Assembly (NCBI GenBank): GCA_020426505.1
Contig: JAGQPX010000035.1
Span: 1 to 60,049 of the forward strand
DNA length: 60,049 bases
Direction of reading: 5' to 3'
Source: Planctomycetaceae bacterium
GTDB lineage: Bacteria > Planctomycetota > Planctomycetia > Planctomycetales > Planctomycetaceae
Part shown: positions 51,512 to 60,049 of the stretch, piece by piece
How positions within the stretch are numbered: the stretch's first letter is position 1
Layout: the number at the start of each line of letters is the position of its first letter
Notes under the pieces: generated by a model
What the model saw: the letters and a program-made list of their open reading frames with translations, nothing else
Databases searched by the model: none
Told to the model about the DNA's origin: nothing
Position numbers and translations under genes: made by a program

Positions 51512-53464
51512 CTACTTCTCGTAGGACATCATGATTGCCGGGGCCTCGATCTCGGCCGTGCCGGGGAACTCGTTCTCGCAGAGTGCTGCACCGAGTTTGG
51601 TGATCTTTTTGTAGAACGCATCGGTCGGGCGTTTGCCGAGCAGTTCGTTCTTCATCTGCTCACAGGCCACATCGCCCGCTGTGCGGACCAGTTCGTTGTC
51701 GCTTCGACCGGCGTACAGGCTGGTGCAGAGCATCACGATGCCGGTCTGAATGCGATGCGAAATCTCGGCCATGCGGCACTGACGATCGGCCAGTTTAAGC
51801 TGATGCGTCCGCATGGCACCGGAGGTTTCGTAGGCCGACTGATGCAGGAAGTCCAGTGCAAACTCGACATGCTTGCGGTTGGCAGCATCAAGCTTTGGCA
51901 GCTGTGGTGTCGGACGGCTCTTCATCTTGCTGCCGACGTACCACTTGCTGTACTCCATCAGCGGTCCCTTGAGCGCCCAGGCGTGGGCCGGATTGGCCGG
52001 GTTCGGCTGTTTGACGCCCAGCTTCTGCAGGGCTTTGCCGATCGGCTCGAAGAACTGACGTCCATGCTGTTTGACCAGCGATTTGAAGAACGCCATGCCG
52101 AGCATCTCGCCTTCACCCTCGTAAATACAGGGAGCGAGGAACTCATGCACGTTGTCGCCGAAGACATGTCCGTGCAGGAATGAACGTCCGCCGTGGGTCT
52201 TCATGTGCAGTTCGATGGCCGCGTGCTTCTGTGCTTCGCTGCCGAAGATCTTGGCGACGACACATTCCATCTCGCCGCGGTAGCCCATGTCGAGCAGGTT
52301 GCCACACCAATCGGTGAGGGCATCACACGCGGTGATCAGACCGGCGAGTTCGCCGAGTCGCCGTTGAACAAGTTCCCGTTTGGCGATTGCTTCGCTGTAG
52401 GTGACGCGGAACTGAGCCCAGGGAATCATGTCGACCATCATTCCCCGCATGGTGCCGGCAGCATTCGCACACAGGGCAACGCGTCCACGGTTGAGACCGT
52501 GATACGCAATCGTCAGCCCGTCCCCCTTGCCCGCTTCGAGCAGGTTCTCCTTCGGCACCCGGAAGTCCTTGAACCAGAACCCTTGGTTGTGCGTGTGCTT
52601 GAGTGCCCACAGCCCGTACTTGTTGAGCTTGAAGTGCTCGTTCTCTTCCTCGGGCAGTTCGACGATGAGCACGGCCGGCTTATCCTCGATCAAGCAGACA
52701 AGACCAATCATGCGACCGGGAGTTACATTTGTGATGAACAGCTTCTCGCCGTTGACGACATAATCATCGCCGTCCAGATGAGCAATCGTTTTGAGTGCTG
52801 TCAGGTCGGAACCGGCACCCGGTTCGGTGAGCGCGAATGCTGAGAGTCGCTGCCCGCTGCCGAGCAACGGGAGCAAGCGTTTCTTCTGCTCGTCATTTCC
52901 GAAGGTGACGATCGGGTCGACCGCACCGATGCAGCCATGCACGGAGGCGAGGCCGGCGATGGTCGGGTCGACGGTCGCCATGCGAGTGAGGAACCGCGCG
53001 AATTGAAGGAAGGACGAAGCACTGCCGCCGTATTCATTGGCGATCAACAGCCCCCAGTAACCCGCCTTGCCCAGATCGTCGAGGACCTCTTTACTGATCT
53101 TCTGGTTTTCGTCCATCAACGTGCCGGCCCGCTTGTGCGCGCGGACGACATCGAGTGAATCCTCCATGACCTTCGTGGCTGCGTCGGAGGGGGCCACAAC
53201 TGGCTCTCCGAATCCAAACAGATCGACGGGTGCCACCGCCTCCCAGACAGCTCGGTGTGCCGGACTGTTCGCCGTCTGGTACCGCTTGGCGAACATCTCC
53301 TCGACCTGATCGTCCGCCGTGTCGACAGCCCCCATCCGCCGGACTTCTTCCTCCGACTTGCCGCTCATTTTGAGGGCTTCAGCGGCGAAAGAGGTCTCTG
53401 TCGGAACTCGCGGAGCTTCGTCAGTTTTCACGCCGGACGTTTCGGGGTCTTTGACAGTCGACAT
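51512..53464 (-). CDS. Acyl-CoA dehydrogenase, long form
   Basis: The product has 650 residues. The flavin and substrate phrases are clear: [32 protein letters not shown], a catalytic-region [20 protein letters not shown], and [17 protein letters not shown]. At 650 residues it is much longer than short-chain enzymes (about 380) and resembles VLCAD/ACAD9-type proteins with a C-terminal extra domain ([31 protein letters not shown]). It catalyses the first step of fatty acid beta-oxidation and passes electrons to electron-transfer flavoprotein. GAGG lies eight bases before the ATG. It is part of a minus-strand lipid-catabolism cluster. Confidence 0.9.
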   Translation of the reverse strand: MSTVKDPETSGVKTDEAPRVPTETSFAAEALKMSGKSEEEVRRMGAVDTADDQVEEMFAKRYQTANSPAHRAVWEAVAPVDLFGFGEPVVAPSDAATKVMEDSLDVVRAHKRAGTLMDENQKISKEVLDDLGKAGYWGLLIANEYGGSASSFLQFARFLTRMATVDPTIAGLASVHGCIGAVDPIVTFGNDEQKKRLLPLLGSGQRLSAFALTEPGAGSDLTALKTIAHLDGDDYVVNGEKLFITNVTPGRMIGLVCLIEDKPAVLIVELPEEENEHFKLNKYGLWALKHTHNQGFWFKDFRVPKENLLEAGKGDGLTIAYHGLNRGRVALCANAAGTMRGMMVDMIPWAQFRVTYSEAIAKRELVQRRLGELAGLITACDALTDWCGNLLDMGYRGEMECVVAKIFGSEAQKHAAIELHMKTHGGRSFLHGHVFGDNVHEFLAPCIYEGEGEMLGMAFFKSLVKQHGRQFFEPIGKALQKLGVKQPNPANPAHAWALKGPLMEYSKWYVGSKMKSRPTPQLPKLDAANRKHVEFALDFLHQSAYETSGAMRTHQLKLADRQCRMAEISHRIQTGIVMLCTSLYAGRSDNELVRTAGDVACEQMKNELLGKRPTDAFYKKITKLGAALCENEFPGTAEIEAPAIMMSYEK

Positions 53465-53521
53465 GCTTGGTACCTCAGGATTCGAAGTGAACGAACGGTG
53501 TTACCGACCGGACGGTATAGC

Positions 53522-55660
53522 CTACTGCGAAACAGGAACTTTGGAATCAAGAAAATAGGGGCTGGGCTGAAATCGCGGCCCGCACAGGTCCACCAGCCCG
53601 AAGAGTAGCTTGCTAAGTTTATCATGCCCCCACGCCGCTGACAAGTTGATCGGCCCTCCGCGGAAGGGAGCAAACCCTGTTCCGAGGACCATGCCCAAGT
53701 CGACCATCCAGGGCTCGCTGACGATGCCGTCCTCCAGACACTGACCGGCTGCGTTGACGATCGAGAGGATAAGCCTCTGCTGCACGCCGGAAAGCATCTC
53801 TCCCCCCAACTCTTTTGGCGAAGGGAGTTTTGGGATTATCCCGGAGATTGCGGAGGCCATCGGCTCGCCCCGCTTGCCGTTCGTGTAGTCGTAGAACCCC
53901 TTTCCCGACTTTTGACCGCGACGTCCCTGTGCCACCATCTCTGCGAGGTGCTTGGGCGTGGGACTCTCCTCGGCACCGGCGATCGGCAGATGACTGGCGA
54001 CGTCCGCTCCCACATCAAGTCCGACTGTGTCCATCAGTTCCAGCGGCCCCATCGGCATGCCGAACCGCTTGGCCTCTTTGTCAACCTCTGCGATGGGATG
54101 CCCTTCCACGACCAGCCGAACCGCTTCGTCGAAGTAGGGAAACAGGATCCGGTTGACCAGAAAGCCCGGTCCCTCGTTGACGACCAACGGGGTCTTCCCC
54201 AGCTTCTTCACGACATTCACCAGCGTCGCGATTGTGTCATCGGACGTGTCATTCGCACGCACAACCTCGACCAGCGGCAATTTGTGCACCGGGTTGAAGA
54301 AGTGCAGACCTGCGACCTTGCCGCCTCGACCAGTGACCGACGCCATCTCGCTGATCGACAGCGACGATGTGTTCGACACCAGCAGAGCATCAGCCGGTAG
54401 TTGCTCGTCCAGTTCGCGAAACACCTGCTGTTTGATGTCCATCCGTTCAACGATCGCCTCGATGACGAGGTCCGCCTGTTTAACAGCTGCCATGTCCGCC
54501 GTGGGAGTAATGGCAGCGAGTGCCTTGTCAGCGTCCGCACGTTTGATCGCGCCTTTCTTGACCCCCTTTTCCGTCAGCGATGTGATCTGCTCCATTCCTT
54601 TGCGAGCTGTCGCTTCATCGATCTCTTTGAGGATCACCCGATAGCCGCTCGTCGCTGCGAGTTGAGCGATGCCCGCTCCCATCGTCCCGGCCCCAAGGAC
54701 CGCGATTGTCTTGATCTTCGGGCCGCTTTCACATGTTGTTGTGACCCATGTCTCAGCTGAGCGTGCCTTCTCCCGCTGGAAGAAGAGACCCAACAGATTA
54801 CGACACGTCGGCGTGAACAACACACGGCAGAACTCGGCTCGCTCTTTCGCAAACCCAGCGGGGAGTCCCTGCTTGTAGCCGGTCTCAATCGCGTTAAGAG
54901 CCGCATCGAGCGCGGGGTAATGCTTGGCCTGCCTGGCGATCTGCTTGCGAGCCATCTTCATCACGATGGAACGACCGAGCGAGGTGCCATCGAGAAACCA
55001 ATCTTTGAGACCGGGCGAGTGTTTCGCCGGCGGCTTCCCCGCGAGTATTTGATCAACAAAGGTGGCGATGGCCTGATCAAACGAGTCTGCTGCGGCGACA
55101 GCGTCTGCCAGTCCGGACCGTATGGCCTTCGATGGATTCATCGTGCTTCCGGTGAGGATCATGGGTGCCGCCTTTTGTAGCCCGACGCGACGCGGCAGAC
55201 GCTGCGTCCCACCCCAACCGGGAATCACCCCGAGCTGTGTTTCCGGCAGTCCCATTTTGGTTGAGGCGTCATCACGAACGATGCGGTACTGACACGCGAG
55301 GGAGATTTCCAACCCACCGCCGAGGCAGTTGCCATGAACGGCCGCGACCGTCGGAATCTTGAGGTCCTCGATCCGCTGAAACAAATCCTGCCCCGACTTC
55401 AGAGCAAAGTCCGCCTGCTCGGTCGTTTCCAGTTTCTCGATCTGGTTCACATCCGCACCGACGACGAACCCGATCTCCTTCGCACTGCGGATCACCAGCA
55501 GTTTTGCGCTGTCATCCTGCTCGATCTGATCGAGGGCCGCCATCAAATCACGAAGGATGGGCTCGTTAAACGTGTTGACCTGCTTGCCGGCGAGGTCCAG
55601 ACAGATCGTCCAGACCCCACGATCGTCGCGATCAACTTGCAGATTCTCGTAGTGACTCAT
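53522..55660 (-). CDS. Bifunctional enoyl-CoA hydratase/3-hydroxyacyl-CoA dehydrogenase (FadB/FadJ-type)
   Basis: The product has 712 residues from the ATG at 55660, which has AGGAG upstream; the frame is open to 55699. The N-terminal hydratase domain shows VVGADVNQIEKL and HGNCLGGGLEISLACQYRIV. The dehydrogenase domain follows with the NAD-binding IAVLGAGTMGAGIAQLA, then NTSSLSISEMASVTGR, GLHFFNPVHKLPLVEVV and GFLVNRILFPYFDEA. It carries out the second and third steps of beta-oxidation and would normally need a FadA/FadI thiolase, not seen in this window. It lies 57 nt upstream of the acyl-CoA dehydrogenase gene. Confidence 0.92.
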   Translation of the reverse strand: MSHYENLQVDRDDRGVWTICLDLAGKQVNTFNEPILRDLMAALDQIEQDDSAKLLVIRSAKEIGFVVGADVNQIEKLETTEQADFALKSGQDLFQRIEDLKIPTVAAVHGNCLGGGLEISLACQYRIVRDDASTKMGLPETQLGVIPGWGGTQRLPRRVGLQKAAPMILTGSTMNPSKAIRSGLADAVAAADSFDQAIATFVDQILAGKPPAKHSPGLKDWFLDGTSLGRSIVMKMARKQIARQAKHYPALDAALNAIETGYKQGLPAGFAKERAEFCRVLFTPTCRNLLGLFFQREKARSAETWVTTTCESGPKIKTIAVLGAGTMGAGIAQLAATSGYRVILKEIDEATARKGMEQITSLTEKGVKKGAIKRADADKALAAITPTADMAAVKQADLVIEAIVERMDIKQQVFRELDEQLPADALLVSNTSSLSISEMASVTGRGGKVAGLHFFNPVHKLPLVEVVRANDTSDDTIATLVNVVKKLGKTPLVVNEGPGFLVNRILFPYFDEAVRLVVEGHPIAEVDKEAKRFGMPMGPLELMDTVGLDVGADVASHLPIAGAEESPTPKHLAEMVAQGRRGQKSGKGFYDYTNGKRGEPMASAISGIIPKLPSPKELGGEMLSGVQQRLILSIVNAAGQCLEDGIVSEPWMVDLGMVLGTGFAPFRGGPINLSAAWGHDKLSKLLFGLVDLCGPRFQPSPYFLDSKVPVSQ

Positions 55661-55897
55661 GGTGTCTCCTCTCACTGACGAACTCGAATGACGAAGCACC
55701 CAATGTCGAAAGAATTCCGAAATCCGAATGTCGACGCACTTGTCATCAGCACCCCAGACTGATTCGAGTATTCATGGCGGATCTGTGTAATTGGTCACCT
55801 CGTATTCAGGTTTCGTCATTCGACATTCTTTCGTCATTAGGTACTTCGGATTTCGACGTTCGGTTCCCACAGCCGCCCAAGAATTACGCTCGGCTAT
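55661..55897. repeat. Intergenic inverted short-word repeats
   Basis: Between the FadB/J gene and the acyl-CoA synthetase, the words GAATGACGAA, AATGTCGAA and GAAATCCGAA occur in the left part (about 55684-55735) and in inverted form in the right part (about 55815-55862). The region can fold back on itself and looks like a degenerate intergenic repeat. No gene is present. Confidence 0.5.
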
Positions 55898-57754
55898 TCA
55901 GGTGTCCTGAACAGTGATTTCATGCTCCTGCTCTGCGGGAGGGGCCGCTGATGGTTGCTTCGTTGCAGTGGCTCCTTCACGCAACTCTCGACGCAAGACT
56001 TTGCCGAGGAAGTTGCGGGGCAGATCATTCTCGCTCGCCTCGATGATCCGGGGACGTTTGTGAGCGGCCAGCTTCTCCTTCGTGAACGCCTCAAACTCGC
56101 TTTTCGAGAAGTCCTTCTTGGATTCGACGAACAGGACCGCCTTCACGATCTCGCCTCGTTCCTCATCCGGCACACCGATGACAGCGACATCCTTCACGCC
56201 TGGATAGCCACGCAGCACCTCCTCGACATCTCCCGGATAGACGTTGAAACCCGACGTGATGATCAGGTCCTTGATGCGGTCGACGATGCGGAAGAAGCCG
56301 TCCTCGTCGTAGGTCGCCATGTCGCCCGTGTGCAGCCATTCGTCACGGATCACACTCGCGGTTGCCTCGGGGTTGTTCCAGTATCCGAGCATGACCTGCG
56401 GACCACGCACGCACAACTCGCCGACTTCCCCCGGTCCGAGCGGCTCGCCATCGCCATCCGGATCGACGATCTTCGCATCGGTGTCCGGAAGCGGCAGACC
56501 GATGGAACCGGGCTTTGCGGTGCCGTCGAGCGGACCGGCATGTGTCGTCGGGCTCGCCTCCGACAGACCATAACCCTCAACGATGACAGCTCCCGACCGT
56601 TCCTGAAACTCCTTTGCCACCGTCTCCGGCAACGCAGCTCCGCCCGACATGATCACTTTGATCGACGTCAGGTCGAACTTGTCATTCTTCTTCATCTCCT
56701 TGTTGAGAGCCGACAACATCGCAGGCACGGCGAGCATCATCGACGGTCGGTGAGTGTCGATGAGTTGAATGACGGTCTCCGGTTGAAAACGGTGATGCAT
56801 CACCAACGTGCCACCCGTTGCAATGGCCGTCATCACCGACGCAGAGAGTCCATAGCTGTGAAAGAACGGCAACACCGCCAGAATCTTCTCCTCACCATGA
56901 TGCCCCCGCGACCAATGCGACAACTGCCACGCCTGACACATCAGATTGTGGTGAGAGAGCGTGACCGCCTTGGGAGCACCTGTCGTTCCACCCGTCGGCA
57001 GCACGAACGCCGGCGCATGAATGTTGCCCGTCACGCTGGGATAATCGAGGAACTCCTCCTTAACGATCTGCTCGAGCCAGAGTACGCGAGTCTGTGATCC
57101 GGGCGAACGGAAGCCGACCTTCTGAAACCGCATCCAAGCGTAACCCAGTTTCTCGATCTGGCTCAGCCGTCCGGCCATGCTGTTGAGGATGAGCAACTCG
57201 GGAGGCTGATCGCCATGACAGACGAGCGGCGAGAGAATGTCGAGCGTGACGACGAATCGACAGTCGGTCGCACGCATCATGCTCACAACCTCCTCCGCGA
57301 CCATCAGCGGACTGAGCGAGACGACGACTCCGCCTGCCAGCCATGTCGCGAAGTGAGCGGTCAGCGACTCCGGCAGGTTTGGAAGCAAGATGCCCACCCG
57401 GTCGCCCGGTTGCAGTCCCTCTCGCACAAACACGGCAGCCAGTTTTCTCGCCCGGGTGAATAACTCCGTGAAGGTCAGTTGTTGATGGTAATAGTGACAG
57501 GCGACGCGATCCGGATACCGCTCCGACGCCTGCTTGAGGAGCCAACCCAATCGCTGCCGAGGATAGGAAAGCTCCGCGGGGACACCGTCCGGATAATGTT
57601 TGAGCCACGGCTTCAATGACGGGACACGTGCACCATCCCGCCACCACTTCCCATGATTTCGATCCGCCGAGAGATAATGCAGCGACCTCAGCCAATGGGT
57701 CACATCCGGCCGCGGCGGCAATTCGCCGATTTGCAACTTGACGTTCGTGTCCAT
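55898..57754 (-). CDS. Long-chain acyl-CoA synthetase (AMP-forming)
   Basis: The product has 618 residues from the ATG at 57754 (GGGAGAG upstream); the frame continues to 57874 without a better start. The ATP/AMP-binding phrases are LPTGGTTGAPKAVTLSH, GYGLSEASPTTH, QVMLGYWNNPEAT, TGDMATYDEDGFFRIVDRIK, SGFNVYPGDVEEVLRGYPGV and the catalytic lysine in NFLGKVLRREL. An N-terminal extension of about 50 residues (WLRSLHYLSADRNHGKWWRD) precedes the core. It activates free fatty acids to acyl-CoA for the enzymes encoded downstream and can use products released by the patatin-like lipase upstream. Confidence 0.92.
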   Translation of the reverse strand: MDTNVKLQIGELPPRPDVTHWLRSLHYLSADRNHGKWWRDGARVPSLKPWLKHYPDGVPAELSYPRQRLGWLLKQASERYPDRVACHYYHQQLTFTELFTRARKLAAVFVREGLQPGDRVGILLPNLPESLTAHFATWLAGGVVVSLSPLMVAEEVVSMMRATDCRFVVTLDILSPLVCHGDQPPELLILNSMAGRLSQIEKLGYAWMRFQKVGFRSPGSQTRVLWLEQIVKEEFLDYPSVTGNIHAPAFVLPTGGTTGAPKAVTLSHHNLMCQAWQLSHWSRGHHGEEKILAVLPFFHSYGLSASVMTAIATGGTLVMHHRFQPETVIQLIDTHRPSMMLAVPAMLSALNKEMKKNDKFDLTSIKVIMSGGAALPETVAKEFQERSGAVIVEGYGLSEASPTTHAGPLDGTAKPGSIGLPLPDTDAKIVDPDGDGEPLGPGEVGELCVRGPQVMLGYWNNPEATASVIRDEWLHTGDMATYDEDGFFRIVDRIKDLIITSGFNVYPGDVEEVLRGYPGVKDVAVIGVPDEERGEIVKAVLFVESKKDFSKSEFEAFTKEKLAAHKRPRIIEASENDLPRNFLGKVLRRELREGATATKQPSAAPPAEQEHEITVQDT

Positions 57755-58115
57755 GAACTCTCCCAACAACTGTTTGCGACCAAAACTTCGGTGAGTTGAC
57801 GACGATTCATCGACTCGGATTGTCCACTCCCTCCGCTTCCTCCATCCGCCAACGTTATCTGGCGAGGATTTCATTCTCTAGAACGTGCAGCAGTTCGTCA
57901 AACTCTCATGGATGACAGCGGTCCGATCGGGAGCATTTACACACGGGCAGTTTCGCACACCGATACGCGTTGTGAACAATTGAGCGAGTTTCAAAAACTT
58001 CTATTGGTGTGGCGGGGTCTGACCAACGGGAAGGCCTGGGCGAGGATCGCAGGGCCATCCGCTTCGCTTCTGACCCTGCCACCCACAGAAAGAACGGTTT
58101 TGAAACTGGCACTCG
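57755..58115. other. Spacer, no gene seen
   Basis: These 361 nt lie between the patatin-like gene and the acyl-CoA synthetase on the same strand. Small frames on both strands look like chance. I cannot name a promoter here. Confidence 0.5.
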
Positions 58116-59066
58116 TCAGTTCGACTTGACCGAGTGATTCGGCGGCAACGTTGCCTGCAGAGCCCGCACACGTTCGAGTCGTGTCTGTGTGTCAGGCATC
58201 TTCAACAGGGCCGCCTGCCCTGCCCTGCGGCCGGCTTCCATCAACTCTTTCGACTCGGAGAAATCGAACCATTCCGTGTCGCCGACCTCCGGAGCGATCA
58301 CGAGGTCCGCTTCGATCCGCAGGTCCTCGCGAAACGTCGACTCGCCAATCTCGATGATCCGCATCAGCACATCAAGGGCCGTCGCATAGTCGGTCAGATG
58401 CCGCATGTTGCCACCCACATCAACACCGACCAGAATGTTTGGGTCGTATTTGCGGGCAATGCGGACCGGCAATGATGACACGACGCCCAGGTCGCACAGC
58501 ATCTTGTCTCCCACCTTCACCGGCGGAAAGATGCCCGGAATGGACGCCGATGCCTGCACGGCCACACGAAGCGGCCCCTCCTCCAGCACGACGCGCTCGC
58601 CTCGCATCAGGTCGACCGCAGCAATTCCCAAAGGGATCTTCGCCTCGGAGATATCCGCATCAGGCAGAAGGTGTTTGACGACCTCTTCGAGCAGTGCACC
58701 CGGCAACAGGGACTTTCGCGTCACTGCCCGCGTGAGTGTCTGATGGGCGTCAAGATAGTTCGCGACGGTGTGATACCAAGAGAACAACCCTCCCCGCTCT
58801 CCTGTGTCACGGCCTCGATGGGCCTTGAATAACTCCTGCTGTTGCCTTTCGAAGTCGGGAGAGAGCAGGTAATCCAGTGCCTTCTGCTGCACCCGTTTGA
58901 TGTCCGGATCGAACGCATACATGGCCCCCGCCAGACTGCCGATGCTGATCCCGATCACCCGCTCGACGTTCCATCCCGCCTTGAGCACCTCCTCAATGAC
59001 GCCCAGATGAGCTACTCCCCGAGCTCCACCGCCCCCCAATGCCAATGTCACCGACTGTTTCGACAT
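58116..59066 (-). CDS. Patatin-like phospholipase
   Basis: The product has 316 residues. The oxyanion-hole glycines GGGGARGVAHLGVIEEV, the nucleophile elbow GISIGSLAGAMY (Ser in GxSxG) and the dyad aspartate in LCDLGVVSSLPV identify the RssA/patatin group of cytoplasmic serine lipases. It likely releases fatty acids from phospholipids or stored lipid. It is the first gene of the minus-strand lipid cluster, upstream of the acyl-CoA synthetase. Confidence 0.9.
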   Translation of the reverse strand: MSKQSVTLALGGGGARGVAHLGVIEEVLKAGWNVERVIGISIGSLAGAMYAFDPDIKRVQQKALDYLLSPDFERQQQELFKAHRGRDTGERGGLFSWYHTVANYLDAHQTLTRAVTRKSLLPGALLEEVVKHLLPDADISEAKIPLGIAAVDLMRGERVVLEEGPLRVAVQASASIPGIFPPVKVGDKMLCDLGVVSSLPVRIARKYDPNILVGVDVGGNMRHLTDYATALDVLMRIIEIGESTFREDLRIEADLVIAPEVGDTEWFDFSESKELMEAGRRAGQAALLKMPDTQTRLERVRALQATLPPNHSVKSN

Positions 59067-59274
59067 GTATCACCCAATTCTCGCGACTCGAACAAACATG
59101 CGTCGCAGACACTCTTTTCAACCGCTTCTGTGAAACAACCGCGATCCCGAACCGGTTCCGCCGTGTCCGGCTTGAAGATCATCCTCTGTTTTGCGATATT
59201 CCTCCAGAGTCGTCCAGCGATCTTGAAGCAGTCGACACGACAAATCAATCGTCGCGGATCAAAAGGCACCCACA

Positions 59275-59359
59275 GCCGAAGTGGCGGAATTGGCAGACGC
59301 GCCGGATTCAAAATCCGGTTCCTGTAACGGGAGTGAGGGTTCGAGTCCCTCCTTCGGCA
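59275..59359 (+). tRNA. tRNA-Leu(CAA)
   Basis: An 85-nt class II tRNA: acceptor GCCGAAG/CTTCGGC, D-arm GGCGGAATTGGCAGACGCGC, anticodon stem CCGGA/TCCGG with loop TTCAAAA (anticodon CAA), a variable arm CCTGTAACGGG, T-arm GAGGG-TTCGAGT-CCCTC and discriminator A. The 3' CCA is not encoded. Confidence 0.95.
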
Positions 59360-59878
59360 CCTTTCAGAGTCCTTCGTTTCCGTAGGTTTGGATGCGAATT
59401 CGGCGGAGCGTGGTTCTTGGTAGTGCTAAATCGAGAACTCAGAAGAGGTTTCGGTGAGCGGTCGTTGCAAGTCTCGACTCGCTCGACGTCCATGATTTTG
59501 GTGGATTTCGCAGAGTTCGAGGGGAGTATACCCGAATGTGTACCACCTTGCAGAGCATCGACCTCATGCGACAGGAACTCTGTGTGCTTGACTGGTTGGA
59601 GACCGCTGAACACGACATCCGGGAATGCATGCATGGTTCATCACCTGGATTAACGAAGTGCCTCAGGTGTGCTCGTCAGTTGTCGTCCGAGGTCAGCTCG
59701 TGAATTGCGAGCAAGACGTCATTTGAATCAGTCGTAATCACTCTCTCCTCGATAGAGCGATTGCGGGGGGGACAGATAAGTGTAGCGTACCGAGCGGCGG
59801 AGAGTGCGTGAAACGTAGGCGTATTGGCATCCAAACGCAGCTACACCAAAGTGCCCGTGGCACTAGTGCGGCGCCGGT
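59360..59878. other. Region between tRNA-Leu and an IS630 end, no gene seen
   Basis: No gene is visible in 519 nt. A short hairpin GTGCC-CGT-GGCAC at 59851-59863 lies just outside the transposase stop codon and may belong to the terminal region of the insertion sequence. Confidence 0.4.
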
Positions 59879-60049
59879 TTAAGTGTCGCGGTAGCCGCAG
59901 TGGCTCAGGGAGTTGCGGCATTCGGATTCGGGGAACAGATCGAGCACTTGGCCGCACAGAGTCCACAGTTTGTCCGTCGTGCGTTCGGCTCCGTCGCGGA
60001 GCAGCTTTTTGAACTTGCTGAACGCCAGCTCAATCGGATTCAGATCGGG
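59879..60049 (-). mobile_element. IS630-family transposase, C-terminal part, truncated by the window edge
   Basis: The minus strand from the window edge reads [40 protein letters not shown] and ends [13 protein letters not shown] with a TAA at 59879-59881. The PDLNPIE phrase and its spacing are characteristic of the last part of the DDE domain in IS630-type transposases (the E is the third catalytic acid). The 5' part of the gene is outside the window. Confidence 0.85.

Noticed and set aside
55955..57097. Plus-strand ORF of 380 codons
   Set aside because: It is antisense to the acyl-CoA synthetase and is rich in Arg and His, as expected for a shadow of high-GC coding sequence.
59308..59634. 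Minus-strand ORF of 108 codons ending in GGTRTLTPVTGTGF
   Set aside because: The C-terminus is the antisense of tRNA-Leu; this is a well-known spurious ORF type.

Overview
The window looks like a planctomycete genome (Planctomycetota, probably Planctomycetales). The evidence is six full-length DUF1559 pseudopilin-like proteins with the [21 protein letters not shown]-terminus and a C-terminal DGSV...GEF ending, PQQ-type beta-propellers fused to EF-hands, many small lipoproteins, and SO2930-type dihaem cytochromes, one fused to a planctomycete/verrucomicrobial haem domain. The family assignments come from motifs read by eye; no database search was run.

Positions 1-44.95 kb read as one integrated mobile element that enters from beyond the left edge. 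Its right boundary is a 3' fragment of a tRNA-Ser(UGA) gene (44886-44945) with the tRNA's old terminator still behind it. The element carries a conjugation/replication-type ATPase with two small partners (63-4410), a tyrosine recombinase (25.9 kb), a plasmid replicon (RepA-like gene, nine iteron-like repeats, two GCATGCCG palindromes, ParA and ParB, 36.0-39.3 kb), and a terminal cargo block of nuclease-like and TcmP/DUF5131 genes (39.4-44.5 kb).

Most of the element's cargo is an envelope-directed set of genes arranged around a divergent control region at 14.25-14.60 kb. Leftward lie DUF1559 - Cys/His-rich protein - DUF1559 - PQQ propeller with EF-hands - lipoprotein - His-rich beta-propeller - two lipoproteins - prepilin-peptidase-like protein. 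Rightward lie His-rich protein - DUF1559 - DUF58 - transglutaminase-like membrane protein - MoxR ATPase - thioredoxin-like lipoprotein - lipoprotein - DUF1559 - lipoprotein - YraQ-like permease, with many start/stop overlaps. A third leftward block (27.2-33.2 kb) repeats the theme: PepSY membrane protein, two DUF1559 genes, a DJ-1-like protein, a transthyretin-like lipoprotein and a Cys-rich protein. The shared features (pseudopilins, metal-ligand-rich small proteins, YraQ and PepSY membrane proteins) suggest an exported, possibly metal-related surface system, but that function is inferred.

Between 33.6 and 35.7 kb the minus strand holds a textbook group II intron domain V, a domain VI-like hairpin, over 1 kb of densely hairpinned non-coding sequence and then a conserved-looking 226-residue basic protein. 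I see no reverse transcriptase. This is the most unusual object in the window.

From 45 kb to the right edge is probably the host chromosome: a beta-helix lipoprotein with three SO2930-type cytochromes in tandem, a CopZ-like Fe-S/zinc protein, a minus-strand lipid-degradation cluster (patatin, acyl-CoA synthetase, FadB/FadJ-type bifunctional enzyme, acyl-CoA dehydrogenase), a complete tRNA-Leu(CAA), and the 3' end of an IS630-type transposase running off the right edge.
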